Assembly: GCF_019428685.1 (NCBI RefSeq)
Contig: NZ_CP080096.1
Coordinates: 2,976,001-3,040,000, forward strand
Direction of reading: 5' to 3'
Length of the DNA: 64,000 nucleotides
From: Paraburkholderia edwinii
GTDB lineage: Bacteria; Pseudomonadota; Gammaproteobacteria; Burkholderiales; Burkholderiaceae
The stretch's first letter is position 1. Each line of letters begins with the position of its first letter. Under the pieces are notes generated by a model. It did no database searches, had not been told where the DNA came from, and worked only from the letters and a program-made list of their open reading frames with translations. This document shows positions 37,156-45,932 of the stretch, piece by piece. A program made the position numbers and the translations under genes.

Positions 37156-37293
37156 CTGAGCAAGGCTCAGCATTTCCGCGACTGCGGAATACGCTTTGCG
37201 GTCGCGATGTACCATCGATCGCAACCGCCGTTACAGTGCGCATTTCACGCCAGATTTACGTAAGCGTCAATAGGTATTTCTGAGCGAAGCTCA
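37156..37293. promoter_or_regulatory. repeated palindromes in the liuA-liuQ divergent region
   Basis: Two copies of TGAGC-N3-GCTCA occur: TGAGCAAGGCTCA at 37157-37169 (extended by a C/G pair at 37156 and 37170) and TGAGCGAAGCTCA at 37281-37293, with centres 124 bp apart. Between them lies TTTACGTAAGCGTCAA (37255-37270), close to the published LiuR box TTNACGTNNACGTNAA (recalled from memory) with one mismatch, and TTCCGC-GACT-GCGGAA (37174-37189). The paired sites are the best operator candidates for LiuQ. Confidence 0.5.
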
Positions 37294-37383
37294 TAAATCT
37301 GGAAGCGCACTTTAGCCTTACGTGCCATGCTAGTATCGACACGTGCCGGGCCCATCCGGCACTGAAATCTGAATTGGGCTCAT

Positions 37384-38166
37384 ATGATGCGCGTAACAAG
37401 GGACGAGACGCCGGCGTCGCGCCGGCAGCCGGCGGGACGCAAGTCGCAGCAACGTGTGAAGGAAATCCTCGAAGCCGGCCGCGACGTGTTCTCCGAGAAG
37501 GGATACGAGCGGGCGACCACCGCCGAGATCGCGCATCGCCTCGGCATTTCCGAAGCCACCGTATTCAGCTATTTCCGCGGCAAGCGCGAGTTGTGCGCGC
37601 GTGTGATCGGCGACTGGTACGACGAAATCATCGAAGCGATCGAAGCCGGCTTGCCGCGCGACGGCGGCGTGCGTCAGCAGTTCGCGTTTATCGTTCGCAC
37701 TCATTTGCGGCTCATGCTCGTGAACGGCACGGGGTTGTGCTCGCTCGTGCTCTCCGAAGGGCGCACGCAGCAACACGAATTGAGCGAGGCGCTGACAGGG
37801 TTGCATCGGCGTTATACCGCACCGCTGATGCGCGTGCTTGCGCAGGGACAGGCCACGGGCCAGGTGCGCGCCGATATGCCGCTGCGCCTTTTGCGCTCGC
37901 TCGTGTTCGGGCCGATGGAGCATGTGCTGTGGGAAGCGACGCTCGCGAACCGCCGCTCCGATATCGACGCCACCGCGGATCGACTCATCGACGTGCTGTG
38001 GTCCGCGCTGCAGCCGCCCGACGTCGCGCGCACAGCGCTGGCGCAATTTCGTCATGATGTGAGCGAAGCAACACGCCGGCTCGAGCAGGCGGAAGCCGCG
38101 TTGCGCGAAACACCACCCACGCGAGAAACGCGGCGCTCACGCAAGGACAACAGTGGCGGTGCATAA
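37384..38166 (+). CDS. liuQ: TetR family regulator of leucine degradation (LiuQ type)
   Basis: A 260-residue TetR protein. The N-terminal helix-turn-helix is at residues 22-68 (ILEAGRDVFSEKGYERATTAEIAHRLGISEATVFSYFRGKREL in pieces); the rest is the ligand-binding helical domain, ending in a charged tail (LEQAEAALRE, TRETRRSRKD). It is divergent from liuABCD with a 369-bp gap to liuA. In beta-proteobacteria the liu genes are controlled by a TetR-type LiuQ rather than the MerR-type LiuR of gamma-proteobacteria; this position fits LiuQ. The ATG may be preceded by another ATG in tandem (MM). Confidence 0.8.
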   Translation: MMRVTRDETPASRRQPAGRKSQQRVKEILEAGRDVFSEKGYERATTAEIAHRLGISEATVFSYFRGKRELCARVIGDWYDEIIEAIEAGLPRDGGVRQQFAFIVRTHLRLMLVNGTGLCSLVLSEGRTQQHELSEALTGLHRRYTAPLMRVLAQGQATGQVRADMPLRLLRSLVFGPMEHVLWEATLANRRSDIDATADRLIDVLWSALQPPDVARTALAQFRHDVSEATRRLEQAEAALRETPPTRETRRSRKDNSGGA

Positions 38167-38831
38167 GCGGCGCCTACTTCGACGCTTTTCGTTGCGAGAC
38201 CTGGTACACATGCGTCCGGCGAAATGAATTGACACGTTTTCTGGCTCGTATATCCTGAATATGTAAGGTCGTTTACCTCAACGCACCAAATCGAGTGTCA
38301 TCGTGAAAGTCCGAGGCCCTTTGGTAAGGTGGAACCGCAGCCAGCCCGCGAGGTGTCTTCGCGCTGACTGCACCAACGCCGACAGTATCGGCAGCGATAT
38401 GCACGCAATACGCGTATTGCGCCGCTTCCTGTCCGTCTTTGTCATCCTTTCCCGCCGTTCGGTCAGACGCCACAACATCGTCTGCGCACGCGCCTTCGTC
38501 GCCATTCATTCCGACGGCGTCGCATCCCTGCTGCCCTAGCGCCTCTTACGGCATTTCCGTTTTCGCTACCGCTCCGATTCGCCTCGTCTGCGCACGCATT
38601 CGCGTCGCGCGACGGTGTGATCGCGCGCGTGCCGACACTGCTAGTGAAGCTGTGCGCAGCGACGCCTGTCAGCGCGCGGCCAGGTTGTGGTCGCGCGATG
38701 CGTGGCGCGTAGCCCGGCTATTCCGGCTATTCGTATCGCGTGGTGCGATGCGCTGACCGCTGTCGCGCCAAACGACGCTATTCATAGTGTTTTCACGTCT
38801 TTCCCAAACCCGACAAGTTTGGCCATTAGTC
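38167..38831 (+). other. 665-bp region without a supported gene
   Basis: Short frames exist on both strands but none has a good start, ribosome site or recognisable product. A promoter-like pair TTGACA (38229-38234) and TATCCT (38251-38256), 16 bp apart, points right. A palindrome CCAAAC-N7-GTTTGG (38804-38822) lies just before the puuD start. Confidence 0.5.
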
Positions 38832-39626
38832 ATGCAAACGAAACCTCTGGTCGGTGTCACTGCCGACCGAACGACGATCGGCGCGCATCCGTCGCATGTG
38901 ACCGGCGAAAAGTATCTGACCGCGGTAGTCAATGGTGCGCATGCGTTGGCCGTCATGCTGCCCGCGCTCGGCTGCAGGCAGCGCACGGCAGACATTCTTG
39001 CAGCCGTCGATGGCCTGCTGTTTACCGGCAGCTACTCGAACGTCGAACCGCATCGCTATAACGGTCCGCCGAGCGCACCGGGCACGCTGCACGACGCCGC
39101 GCGCGATGCAACGACATTACCGCTATTGCGCGCCGCGATCGACGCAGGCGTGCCCGTGCTGGCGATCTGTCGCGGGTTTCAGGAGATGAATGTGGTGTTC
39201 GGTGGAACGCTGCATCAAAGCGTGCACGCGGTACAAGGCTACGACGATCACCGCGAAAACGGCGACGACGGCCTCGACGTTCAATACGGGCCTTCGCATC
39301 CGTTGCGGCTTGCGCCGGACGGACTGCTCGCCCGTCTGGCTTCGGGTGCGCAGACTGTGCGCGTCAACTCGTTGCATGCGCAAGGAATCGAGCGGCTCGG
39401 CGACAGACTGCGCATCGAAGCCCGCGCGCCTGATGGACTGATTGAAGCGATCAGCGTTGACGATGCACGCGCATTCGCGCTCGGCGTGCAATGGCATCCG
39501 GAATGGAAGTTCGCCGCCGATCCGCTGTCGACCGCAATCTTTCGCGCGTTCGGCGACGCGTGCCGCGAACGGATGCAAAACCGCGCGCATGCGGGCGCTA
39601 CAGATGCACCGCTTGCGAACAGGTAA
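38832..39626 (+). CDS. puuD: gamma-glutamyl-gamma-aminobutyrate hydrolase
   Basis: A 264-residue class I glutamine-amidotransferase-type hydrolase from the ATG at 38832. It begins PLVGVTADRTTIGAHPSHVTGEKYL and carries the nucleophile Cys in VLAICRGFQEMNVVFGG and the His-Glu pair in GVQWHPEWK. LHQSVH and VNSLHAQGI are PuuD marks. It releases GABA from gamma-glutamyl-GABA in putrescine use. It begins a rightward cluster puuD-puuA-spuC-puuB; puuA follows after 57 bp. Confidence 0.92.
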   Translation: MQTKPLVGVTADRTTIGAHPSHVTGEKYLTAVVNGAHALAVMLPALGCRQRTADILAAVDGLLFTGSYSNVEPHRYNGPPSAPGTLHDAARDATTLPLLRAAIDAGVPVLAICRGFQEMNVVFGGTLHQSVHAVQGYDDHRENGDDGLDVQYGPSHPLRLAPDGLLARLASGAQTVRVNSLHAQGIERLGDRLRIEARAPDGLIEAISVDDARAFALGVQWHPEWKFAADPLSTAIFRAFGDACRERMQNRAHAGATDAPLANR

Positions 39627-39683
39627 ATGACGTTTTCCGATTCATGCACAAGCGCACTTTGCGGGCACACAGAGAGAACAATC

Positions 39684-41018
39684 ATGTACGACATCGATGA
39701 ATTTCTGAAGAAGCACCATATCACCGAGATCGAAGCCATCATCCCCGATATGGCCGGCATTGCGCGCGGCAAGATCATTCCGCGCAGCAAGTTCGAATCC
39801 GGTGAAACGATGCGGCTGCCGCAGGCCGTCATGGTGCAAACCGTCACCGGCGACTATCCGTCGGACGGAAGTTTGACCGGCGTGACCGACCCCGACATGG
39901 TGTGCGTGCCCGATGCATCGACGATCCGCATCATCCCGTGGGCGGTCGATCCGACCGCGCAGGTCATTCACGATTGCGTGCATTTCGACGGCACGCCCGT
40001 CGAAATCTCGCCGCGCCGCGTCTTGCGGCGCGTGCTCGATCTCTACCAGGAGAAGGGCTGGAAGCCGATCGTCGCGCCCGAACTCGAGTTCTATCTCGTC
40101 GATATGAACAAGGACCCCGATCTGCCGCTGCGACCGCCGATCGGCCGAACCGGTCGCGCGGAAACCGGACGGCAGGCGTATTCGATCGAAGCGGTCAACG
40201 AATTCGATCCGCTTTTCGAAGATATCTACGAGTATTGCGACATTCAGGAACTCGAAGTAGACACGCTGATTCACGAAGTCGGCGCCGCGCAGATGGAAAT
40301 CAACTTTCTGCATGGCGACCCGCTCAATCTCGCCGACCGTGTGTTTCTGTTCAAGCGTACGGTCCGTGAAGCGGCATTGCGCCACCAGATGTACGCGACC
40401 TTTATGGCCAAGCCGATGGAAGGCGAACCAGGTTCGGCAATGCACGTGCATCAAAGCCTCGTCGACATACATAGCGGCGAGAACCTGTTCACCGGCCGCG
40501 ACGGCGAACCCACCGCCCTTTTCCACGGCTATCTCGCGGGCCTGCAGAAATACACACCTGCGCTGATGCCGATCTTCGCGCCGTATATCAATTCGTATCG
40601 CCGCCTGTCGCGCTTCATGGCGGCGCCGATCAACGTGCAATGGGGCTACGACAACCGCACAGTCGGCTTTCGCATTCCGCATTCGGGGCCTAACGCACGG
40701 CGCATCGAAAACCGTATTCCCGGCGTCGATTGCAATCCGTATCTTGCGATCGCGGGGACCCTCGCGGCCGGTTACCTCGGCATGACGCAGCATCTGCGTC
40801 CGACCGAGCCGCTATCGAGCGACGGATACCAGATGCCGTATCAGCTGCCGCGTAATCTCGAAGAAGGCCTCACGCTGATGGCGGCGTGCACGCCGCTTGC
40901 AGAGACGCTCGGCGAGCGGTTCGTCAAAGCCTATCTGACATTGAAAGAAACCGAATACGACGCGTTCTTCCGCGTGATCAGCTCGTGGGAACGCAGGCAT
41001 TTGCTGCTGCATGTCTAA
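39684..41018 (+). CDS. puuA: gamma-glutamylputrescine synthetase (glutamine synthetase family)
   Basis: A 444-residue member of the glutamine synthetase superfamily. It starts at the ATG at 39684, after an AGAGAG site. Motifs are VAPELEFYLVD, QMEINFLHGDPL, GSAMHVHQSL (metal and ammonia-site His) and NRIPGVDCNPYLAIAG. PuuA joins glutamate to putrescine at the start of the gamma-glutamylated pathway. Housekeeping glutamine synthetase GlnA is longer and has an adenylylation loop that is missing here. The puuD and puuB neighbours support this call. Confidence 0.9.
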   Translation: MYDIDEFLKKHHITEIEAIIPDMAGIARGKIIPRSKFESGETMRLPQAVMVQTVTGDYPSDGSLTGVTDPDMVCVPDASTIRIIPWAVDPTAQVIHDCVHFDGTPVEISPRRVLRRVLDLYQEKGWKPIVAPELEFYLVDMNKDPDLPLRPPIGRTGRAETGRQAYSIEAVNEFDPLFEDIYEYCDIQELEVDTLIHEVGAAQMEINFLHGDPLNLADRVFLFKRTVREAALRHQMYATFMAKPMEGEPGSAMHVHQSLVDIHSGENLFTGRDGEPTALFHGYLAGLQKYTPALMPIFAPYINSYRRLSRFMAAPINVQWGYDNRTVGFRIPHSGPNARRIENRIPGVDCNPYLAIAGTLAAGYLGMTQHLRPTEPLSSDGYQMPYQLPRNLEEGLTLMAACTPLAETLGERFVKAYLTLKETEYDAFFRVISSWERRHLLLHV

Positions 41019-41035
41019 CGATACCGGAGCCAAAC

Positions 41036-42484
41036 ATGAGCTTGACGACAGAAGAAGCCGTCTACGCGACGCCAACACCGGCGACGAATAATGAACGGCA
41101 ACGCGAAGCATCACGGCGTGCACGCAGCACCGCCGAATACCGCGCGCTCGATGCCGCGCATCATATCCACCCGTTCTCCGATATGGGAACGCTGAACCGC
41201 ACTGGCAGCCGGGTTGTCGTGAAGGCCGAAGGGGTCTACCTGTGGGATTCAGACGGTAACCGGATTATCGACGGTATGGCTGGCCTGTGGTGCGTGAATG
41301 TCGGCTATGGCCGCAAGGAACTCGCGGACGCCGCCTACCGGCAGATTCGGGAACTTTCGTTTTACAACACCTTTTTCAAGACCACGCATCCGCCTGTCAT
41401 CGAGCTGTCGGCACTGCTCGCGGAGTTGACGCCGACGCCGTTCAATCACTTCTTCTATTGCAACAGCGGCTCCGAGGCCAACGATACGATGCTGCGTATC
41501 GCGCATCGTTATTGGGCTGCGCTCGGCAAGCCCGGCAAAAAATATGTGATCGCGCGCAAAAACGGCTACCACGGCTCGACGATCGCGGGCGGCACGCTCG
41601 GCGGCATGGACTATATGCACGAGCAAATGCCGTCGCCGGTGGCGCATATCGTGCATATCGATCAGCCGTATTTCTTCGGAGAAGCGGCCGCCGACGTGAC
41701 GCCCGAAGCGTTCGGCCTCGAACGCGCGCGGCAACTCGAAGCGAAAATTCTCGAGCTCGGTGCGGAGAACGTCGCTGCGTTTATTGGTGAGCCTTTCCAG
41801 GGAGCGGGCGGCGTCATCTTTCCGCCGTCGAGCTATTGGCCTGAAATTCAACGTATTTGCCGCAAATACGATGTGCTGCTCGTGGCAGATGAAGTGATCG
41901 GCGGTTTCGGCCGTACCGGCGAATGGTTTGCCCATCAGCACTTCGGTCTCGAACCCGATCTGATGACACTCGCTAAAGGGATGACAAGCGGATATGTGCC
42001 GATGGGCGCGGTCGGCTTGCACGACCGCATCGCGCGAGCGCTGATTGAAAATGGCGAATTCAATCATGGCATGACGTATTCAGGTCATCCGGTCGCTGCC
42101 GCGGTTGCCATCGCCAATCTCACGCTGCTGCGCGAAGAAGGGATTGTCGAGCGCGTCAGGGACGAAACGGGGCCCTATTTTCAGGGCCTGCTGCGCGATA
42201 CGTTTGCGGGGCATCCGATGGTCGGCGAGGTGGCGGGAGTGGGTCTTGTTGCGGGCGTGCAGCTCGCGAAGGAGCCGGCCACACGCGGGCGCTTCGAAAA
42301 TGGCGCCGAGGTCGGCACGATGTGCCGCGATTTCTGCTTCAACGGCCATCTAATCATGCGCGCGACCGGAGACCGCATGCTGCTGTCTCCGCCGCTCGTT
42401 ATCACGAAGAGCGAGATCGATGAGATTGTCGAGAAGGCAAAGCGAGCGATAGATGCGACCGCACGACAGATAGGCGTCGCATGA
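41036..42484 (+). CDS. spuC: class III aminotransferase, putrescine-pyruvate type
   Basis: A 482-residue PLP enzyme from the ATG at 41036, with GGAGC upstream, 18 bp after puuA. GLWCVNVGYGRKELADAAY, CNSGSEANDTMLRIA, NGYHGSTIAGG, LVADEVIGGFGRTGEWF and the Schiff-base Lys in LMTLAKGMTSGYVPMG are in order. The sequence fits SpuC, which transaminates putrescine to 4-aminobutyraldehyde with pyruvate. Other polyamine or beta-alanine aminotransferases look alike, so the exact substrate rests on the cluster. Confidence 0.9.
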   Translation: MSLTTEEAVYATPTPATNNERQREASRRARSTAEYRALDAAHHIHPFSDMGTLNRTGSRVVVKAEGVYLWDSDGNRIIDGMAGLWCVNVGYGRKELADAAYRQIRELSFYNTFFKTTHPPVIELSALLAELTPTPFNHFFYCNSGSEANDTMLRIAHRYWAALGKPGKKYVIARKNGYHGSTIAGGTLGGMDYMHEQMPSPVAHIVHIDQPYFFGEAAADVTPEAFGLERARQLEAKILELGAENVAAFIGEPFQGAGGVIFPPSSYWPEIQRICRKYDVLLVADEVIGGFGRTGEWFAHQHFGLEPDLMTLAKGMTSGYVPMGAVGLHDRIARALIENGEFNHGMTYSGHPVAAAVAIANLTLLREEGIVERVRDETGPYFQGLLRDTFAGHPMVGEVAGVGLVAGVQLAKEPATRGRFENGAEVGTMCRDFCFNGHLIMRATGDRMLLSPPLVITKSEIDEIVEKAKRAIDATARQIGVA

Positions 42485-42511
42485 GGATGTGAAGGCCTTT
42501 GGCCATCTGGC

Positions 42512-42542
42512 TGGCCTGCGCGCAAACAAACGGCGCAGGCCA
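42512..42542. repeat. 10-bp perfect hairpin between spuC and puuB
   Basis: TGGCCTGCGC (42512-42521) pairs with GCGCAGGCCA (42533-42542) around an 11-base loop. No T-run follows, so it may moderate rather than end transcription between spuC and puuB. Confidence 0.45.
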
Positions 42543-42629
42543 CTTGCGCTACAAACACCGGTAGAATTGCCGATCCCAGCCGGCGTCCGCATTGCCCGGC
42601 AAGCAATCCTTTCCGCCTCCCCTCTTTCA

Positions 42630-43934
42630 ATGACCGACGCCCTCGATCGCCGCGCCGACGCACTGATCCAGAACTCGTACTACGAGGCCAATGTCCGCCG
42701 CCCCGCTACCGACGATCCGATCCTCGACGGCACGCTCGAAGCGGACGTCTGTGTAATCGGTGCGGGGTTTTCGGGCCTGTCCGTCGCGCTCGAATGCCGC
42801 GCGCGCGGCCTGTCCGTTATCGTGGTCGACGCGCACCGGCCCGGTTGGGGTGCATCAGGCCGCAACGGCGGACAGATGCTGGTCGGCTTTGCCAAAGATG
42901 AAGTGATCGAGCAGCAGCTGGGCGCCGATGGTGCGCGTGCCGCGTGGTCTTTGTCGGTGGATGGCGTCGCACTGGTGCGCGAGCGCATCGAGCGCTATGG
43001 AATCGACTGCGATTTCACGCAGGGTTACCTGACCGTCGCGACCCGAGAAAAGCGCATAGCGGATCTTCGCGCATGGATGGATGCAGCCGCGACGCGCTGG
43101 GGTTATCCGCATCTGCAATGGCTCGACCGCGATGCGATTCGCTCGCGCATCGCATCCGAACGCTATCTGGCCGGTGTGTTCGACCCGGTCTCCGGGCATT
43201 TGCATCCGCTCAAATATTGTCTTGGTCTTGCCGACGCGGCCCGCAAAGAAGGTGCACTGCTTTTCGCCCATTCGCCGGTGATCGAGGTCGTACGCGGCGC
43301 ACAACCGGTTGTTCGCACAACGAGCGGCGAAGTGCGCTGCCGATTTGTTGCCGCATGTGGAAACGCGACGCTCGGCAACGTGCTGCCTTCGGCCATTGCC
43401 GCGCGCATCGCGCCGATTGCGTCGTATATCGTCGCGACCGAACCGCTCGGCAAGGCACGCGCGGATGCGCTGATTGCGGGACGCGCCGCGGTTTGCGATA
43501 ACAACTTCTTCCTCGATTACTTTCGCGTGTCGGCCGACCATCGCCTGCTGTTCGGCGGCCGAGCGACATCGGCAGGCATGGCGCCCGAGCGGCTCGCCGA
43601 GGCCATCCGCAAGCGAATGCTCGCGGTTTTCCCGCAACTCGCCGATGCGCGCATCGACTATGCATGGGGCGGCTTCGTCGACGTCACGCGCAATCGCGCG
43701 CCGGATTTCGGCGCGATCGACCCGAACTATTTCTATGTGCAAGGCTTTGCAGGCCACGGTGTCGCGCTGACGGGCATCGCTGGCCGCGTTGTTGCACAAG
43801 CGATCGCGCAAGACCGTGCCGCGCTCGACCTCTTTGCGAGGATCAGGCACGCGCGATTTCCGGGTTGCCCAGCATTACGCGGCCCCGCACTCGAACTCGG
43901 CATGCTGTATCACAGGGTTCGTGAGTTGTTTTAG
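42630..43934 (+). CDS. puuB: gamma-glutamylputrescine oxidase (FAD-dependent)
   Basis: A 434-residue D-amino-acid-oxidase-type flavoenzyme. The start at 42630 gives the usual PuuB length; a longer frame to 42489 and the lack of a clear ribosome site leave some doubt. It opens with RRADALIQNSYYEANV, typical of PuuB, then the FAD loop DVCVIGAGFSGLSVALE, GWGASGRNGGQML, and near the end YFYVQGFAGHGVALTGIAGR. It oxidises gamma-glutamylputrescine to the aldehyde with hydrogen peroxide as by-product. It closes the cluster, which lacks puuC. Confidence 0.9.
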   Translation: MTDALDRRADALIQNSYYEANVRRPATDDPILDGTLEADVCVIGAGFSGLSVALECRARGLSVIVVDAHRPGWGASGRNGGQMLVGFAKDEVIEQQLGADGARAAWSLSVDGVALVRERIERYGIDCDFTQGYLTVATREKRIADLRAWMDAAATRWGYPHLQWLDRDAIRSRIASERYLAGVFDPVSGHLHPLKYCLGLADAARKEGALLFAHSPVIEVVRGAQPVVRTTSGEVRCRFVAACGNATLGNVLPSAIAARIAPIASYIVATEPLGKARADALIAGRAAVCDNNFFLDYFRVSADHRLLFGGRATSAGMAPERLAEAIRKRMLAVFPQLADARIDYAWGGFVDVTRNRAPDFGAIDPNYFYVQGFAGHGVALTGIAGRVVAQAIAQDRAALDLFARIRHARFPGCPALRGPALELGMLYHRVRELF

Positions 43935-43974
43935 GCGCGCGGCAGGCGGAATTCCAGAATCCACAGCTTAAGCA

Positions 43975-45255
43975 TTACTCGAATTCACGTCGGGTCGCGG
44001 TCACGACCTGCTGCTTGAGGAACGGGACAGCGTTGACGACGCGCATCGTCGAGCGTACGAAACCGAGCATGGCTCGCCCCGCAACCGGCCGATGTAGCAG
44101 GCTTCGATCGTCGTAACGCTCGCGTGATTTTAAAACCGCGTCGAAGCCGTATTGCCGCATCTGGTGTTCGTATGCGGCAACCGCGGTGCCCAGCGTTGCA
44201 TGCCCTCGCACAACACTCCCCAATTCATGCGATAACAAGGCGGCGTCGCGCAGTGCGGTATTGGCGCCTGCGCCGCCGCCCGGTGTCATCAGATGGATCG
44301 CATCGCCGAGCACCGTGACAGGTCCGGTTTTCCACGCCGTGACGGGTGCGGACGTCCGGATGTTGCCGATAAACAAACTATCGGGATCGGCCGCGGCATA
44401 AAGCGATTTCAGACGTGGATGCCAATTGCGCGTCGCATCGCGAACAAGCGCGAGATGGTCGATGTCGGGCATCAGCGGGTCTGCCGACCAGTTCGAAACA
44501 GCGCCCCAAACGGCCCATGTGATGACGTCGCGCCTGTCGACATACTGCATCCCGGACCACTGGGAATCGGTGTCTCGCGGCTCGTCGAACGAAAGCGCAT
44601 GCACGACGCCGCCAAAGCCTTTCGGCGCGAGTACCAATGTGATGCCGTTCAATATCTTCGCAGGCAGCAGCTCTCGCGTGCGCGCGTCCAGGGGCGTCGT
44701 TCCTGCGATTCCCACGATGCCCGTTTCCTCGATCTGCGCGTGCGGTAACAGTTGGCTGCGCACCCTGGAGTTGGCGCCGTCGGCGCCGACGATCAGATCC
44801 GCTTCCGCGATGCTGCCATCGGCAAAATGCGCGGCGACCGTGCCGCCGCCACGCTCCGTGTAGCGTATAAATCTTTTATCGAAGTGGACTTTGCCTTCCA
44901 GGCCGCTCATCATGACCTGTCTTAACGTAAGGCGTGTCGCGGAACGTCCGACCCCCACGTCGCCGAGATCCACGCTGAGCGTTTCTTTAAGGCACTCGGT
45001 CATGTAGTTCAGGTATCGCGGCGTACGCGCGCATGCCGCGTTGAAAAAATCCATCACGTTTTCCGGCAGGCATTCACGCAACGCCTTCATGCCGATGCCG
45101 TCGATGCCGATGCGATATCCGGGCGGTCCATCGACTCTCGTGCGATCGCGCTCAAATACATTGACCTCTATTCCCCGGCGATGAAGGCCGTGCGCGAGGC
45201 AAAGGCCCCCGGTTCCTGCGCCTATGATCGCAACACGTAAGGGTTTTGTGTTCAT
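43975..45255 (-). CDS. FAD-dependent monooxygenase (PHBH fold)
   Basis: A 426-residue flavoprotein hydroxylase. The N-terminal FAD loop VAIIGAGTGGLCLAHGL, the DG motif in DLIVGADGANSRVRSQL and the second FAD motif VLGDAIHLMTPGGGAGANTALRDA are in place. It adds one oxygen atom to an aromatic or polyketide-like substrate using NAD(P)H; the substrate is unknown. Related proteins include tetracycline destructases and salicylate-type hydroxylases. The short gap to the convergent puuB (40 bp) and its own promoter mean no operon link. An inverted repeat lies 47 bp upstream of its start. Confidence 0.88.
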   Translation of the reverse strand: MNTKPLRVAIIGAGTGGLCLAHGLHRRGIEVNVFERDRTRVDGPPGYRIGIDGIGMKALRECLPENVMDFFNAACARTPRYLNYMTECLKETLSVDLGDVGVGRSATRLTLRQVMMSGLEGKVHFDKRFIRYTERGGGTVAAHFADGSIAEADLIVGADGANSRVRSQLLPHAQIEETGIVGIAGTTPLDARTRELLPAKILNGITLVLAPKGFGGVVHALSFDEPRDTDSQWSGMQYVDRRDVITWAVWGAVSNWSADPLMPDIDHLALVRDATRNWHPRLKSLYAAADPDSLFIGNIRTSAPVTAWKTGPVTVLGDAIHLMTPGGGAGANTALRDAALLSHELGSVVRGHATLGTAVAAYEHQMRQYGFDAVLKSRERYDDRSLLHRPVAGRAMLGFVRSTMRVVNAVPFLKQQVVTATRREFE

Positions 45256-45614
45256 ATCCGCGGCTTCCGACTGGTAAGGATTGCGAGTTGTATCGTGCGC
45301 TTATCCCCTAAGTCTCTCTCTAAAGGGATAGAAGCCCGACGAGCGAATCCTTGCGCAAACCGCGGCATCTTCCAGGTCTGAATCCGAATTCAAGCCGCAC
45401 GTTACGAACAGATCGTGTCGTGGAAAATCGACAACAATATTTGAGTATTCAATAACACGCTAACGCAGAAACATGCATGTACGATTCACCGAAACTTGCA
45501 TATTCACGTATTTCAGATCGAAAGAAATCTGACGGAACACGTCGGGATATTCGCAAAGCAGCCCGCGATACCGGCATATTCAGGTCTTTAACGCTACCTA
45601 TGCGCGAGGTCACC
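45256..45614. other. divergent promoter region, FAD monooxygenase and small membrane protein
   Basis: No supported gene in 359 bp of visibly AT-richer DNA. TATCCC (45302-45307) and GGGATA (45325-45330) form an inverted repeat 47-75 bp from the monooxygenase start, a plausible regulator site. A frame to the small membrane protein reads on from 45477 but without a ribosome site. Confidence 0.55.
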
Positions 45615-45929
45615 ATGCAATACGTTTGGCCGTTTCTTGTCGGCGCGTTTCTATGTAATTCGATCCCTCACCTGTGTGCAGGCCTGCAGGGTCGCCTGTT
45701 CCCTACTCCCTTTGCGCGCCCACCAGGGGTGGGCGATTCATCGCCGATCGTGAACGTCGTGTGGGGATTCGTGAATCTCGTTATCGCGTCGGTTATTGCC
45801 TGGTATCGCTGGGACATGTCCGGTGCTGTACCGGATGGCGTGGCCGCCCTGTTCGGCGGCCTGGTCATGGCGCTGTCCCTGGCTTTCCATTTTGGAAAAG
45901 TACAGCGCCGCAAGAGCACGCAAACCTAG
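45615..45929 (+). CDS. small integral membrane protein of unknown function
   Basis: A 104-residue protein from the ATG at 45615, seven bases after CGAGGT. It has three hydrophobic segments: YVWPFLVGAFLCNSIPHL, IVNVVWGFVNLVIASVIAWY and VAALFGGLVMALSLAFHFG, with a basic end. The early QGRLFPTPFARPPG loop is exposed. I do not recognise a named family. It ends three bases before the stop of the convergent serine hydrolase. Confidence 0.7.
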   Translation: MQYVWPFLVGAFLCNSIPHLCAGLQGRLFPTPFARPPGVGDSSPIVNVVWGFVNLVIASVIAWYRWDMSGAVPDGVAALFGGLVMALSLAFHFGKVQRRKSTQT

Positions 45930-45932
45930 TCG

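Noticed and set aside
34805-37159. A 784-residue rightward frame over liuA and liuB
   Set aside because: It runs antisense to two well-identified liu genes in high-GC DNA, has no ribosome site, and is rich in Arg, His and Asp as expected of a shadow frame.
38303-38539. Small gene between liuQ and puuD
   Set aside because: A 78-residue frame without ribosome site or recognisable motif; the opposite strand has an equally long frame.
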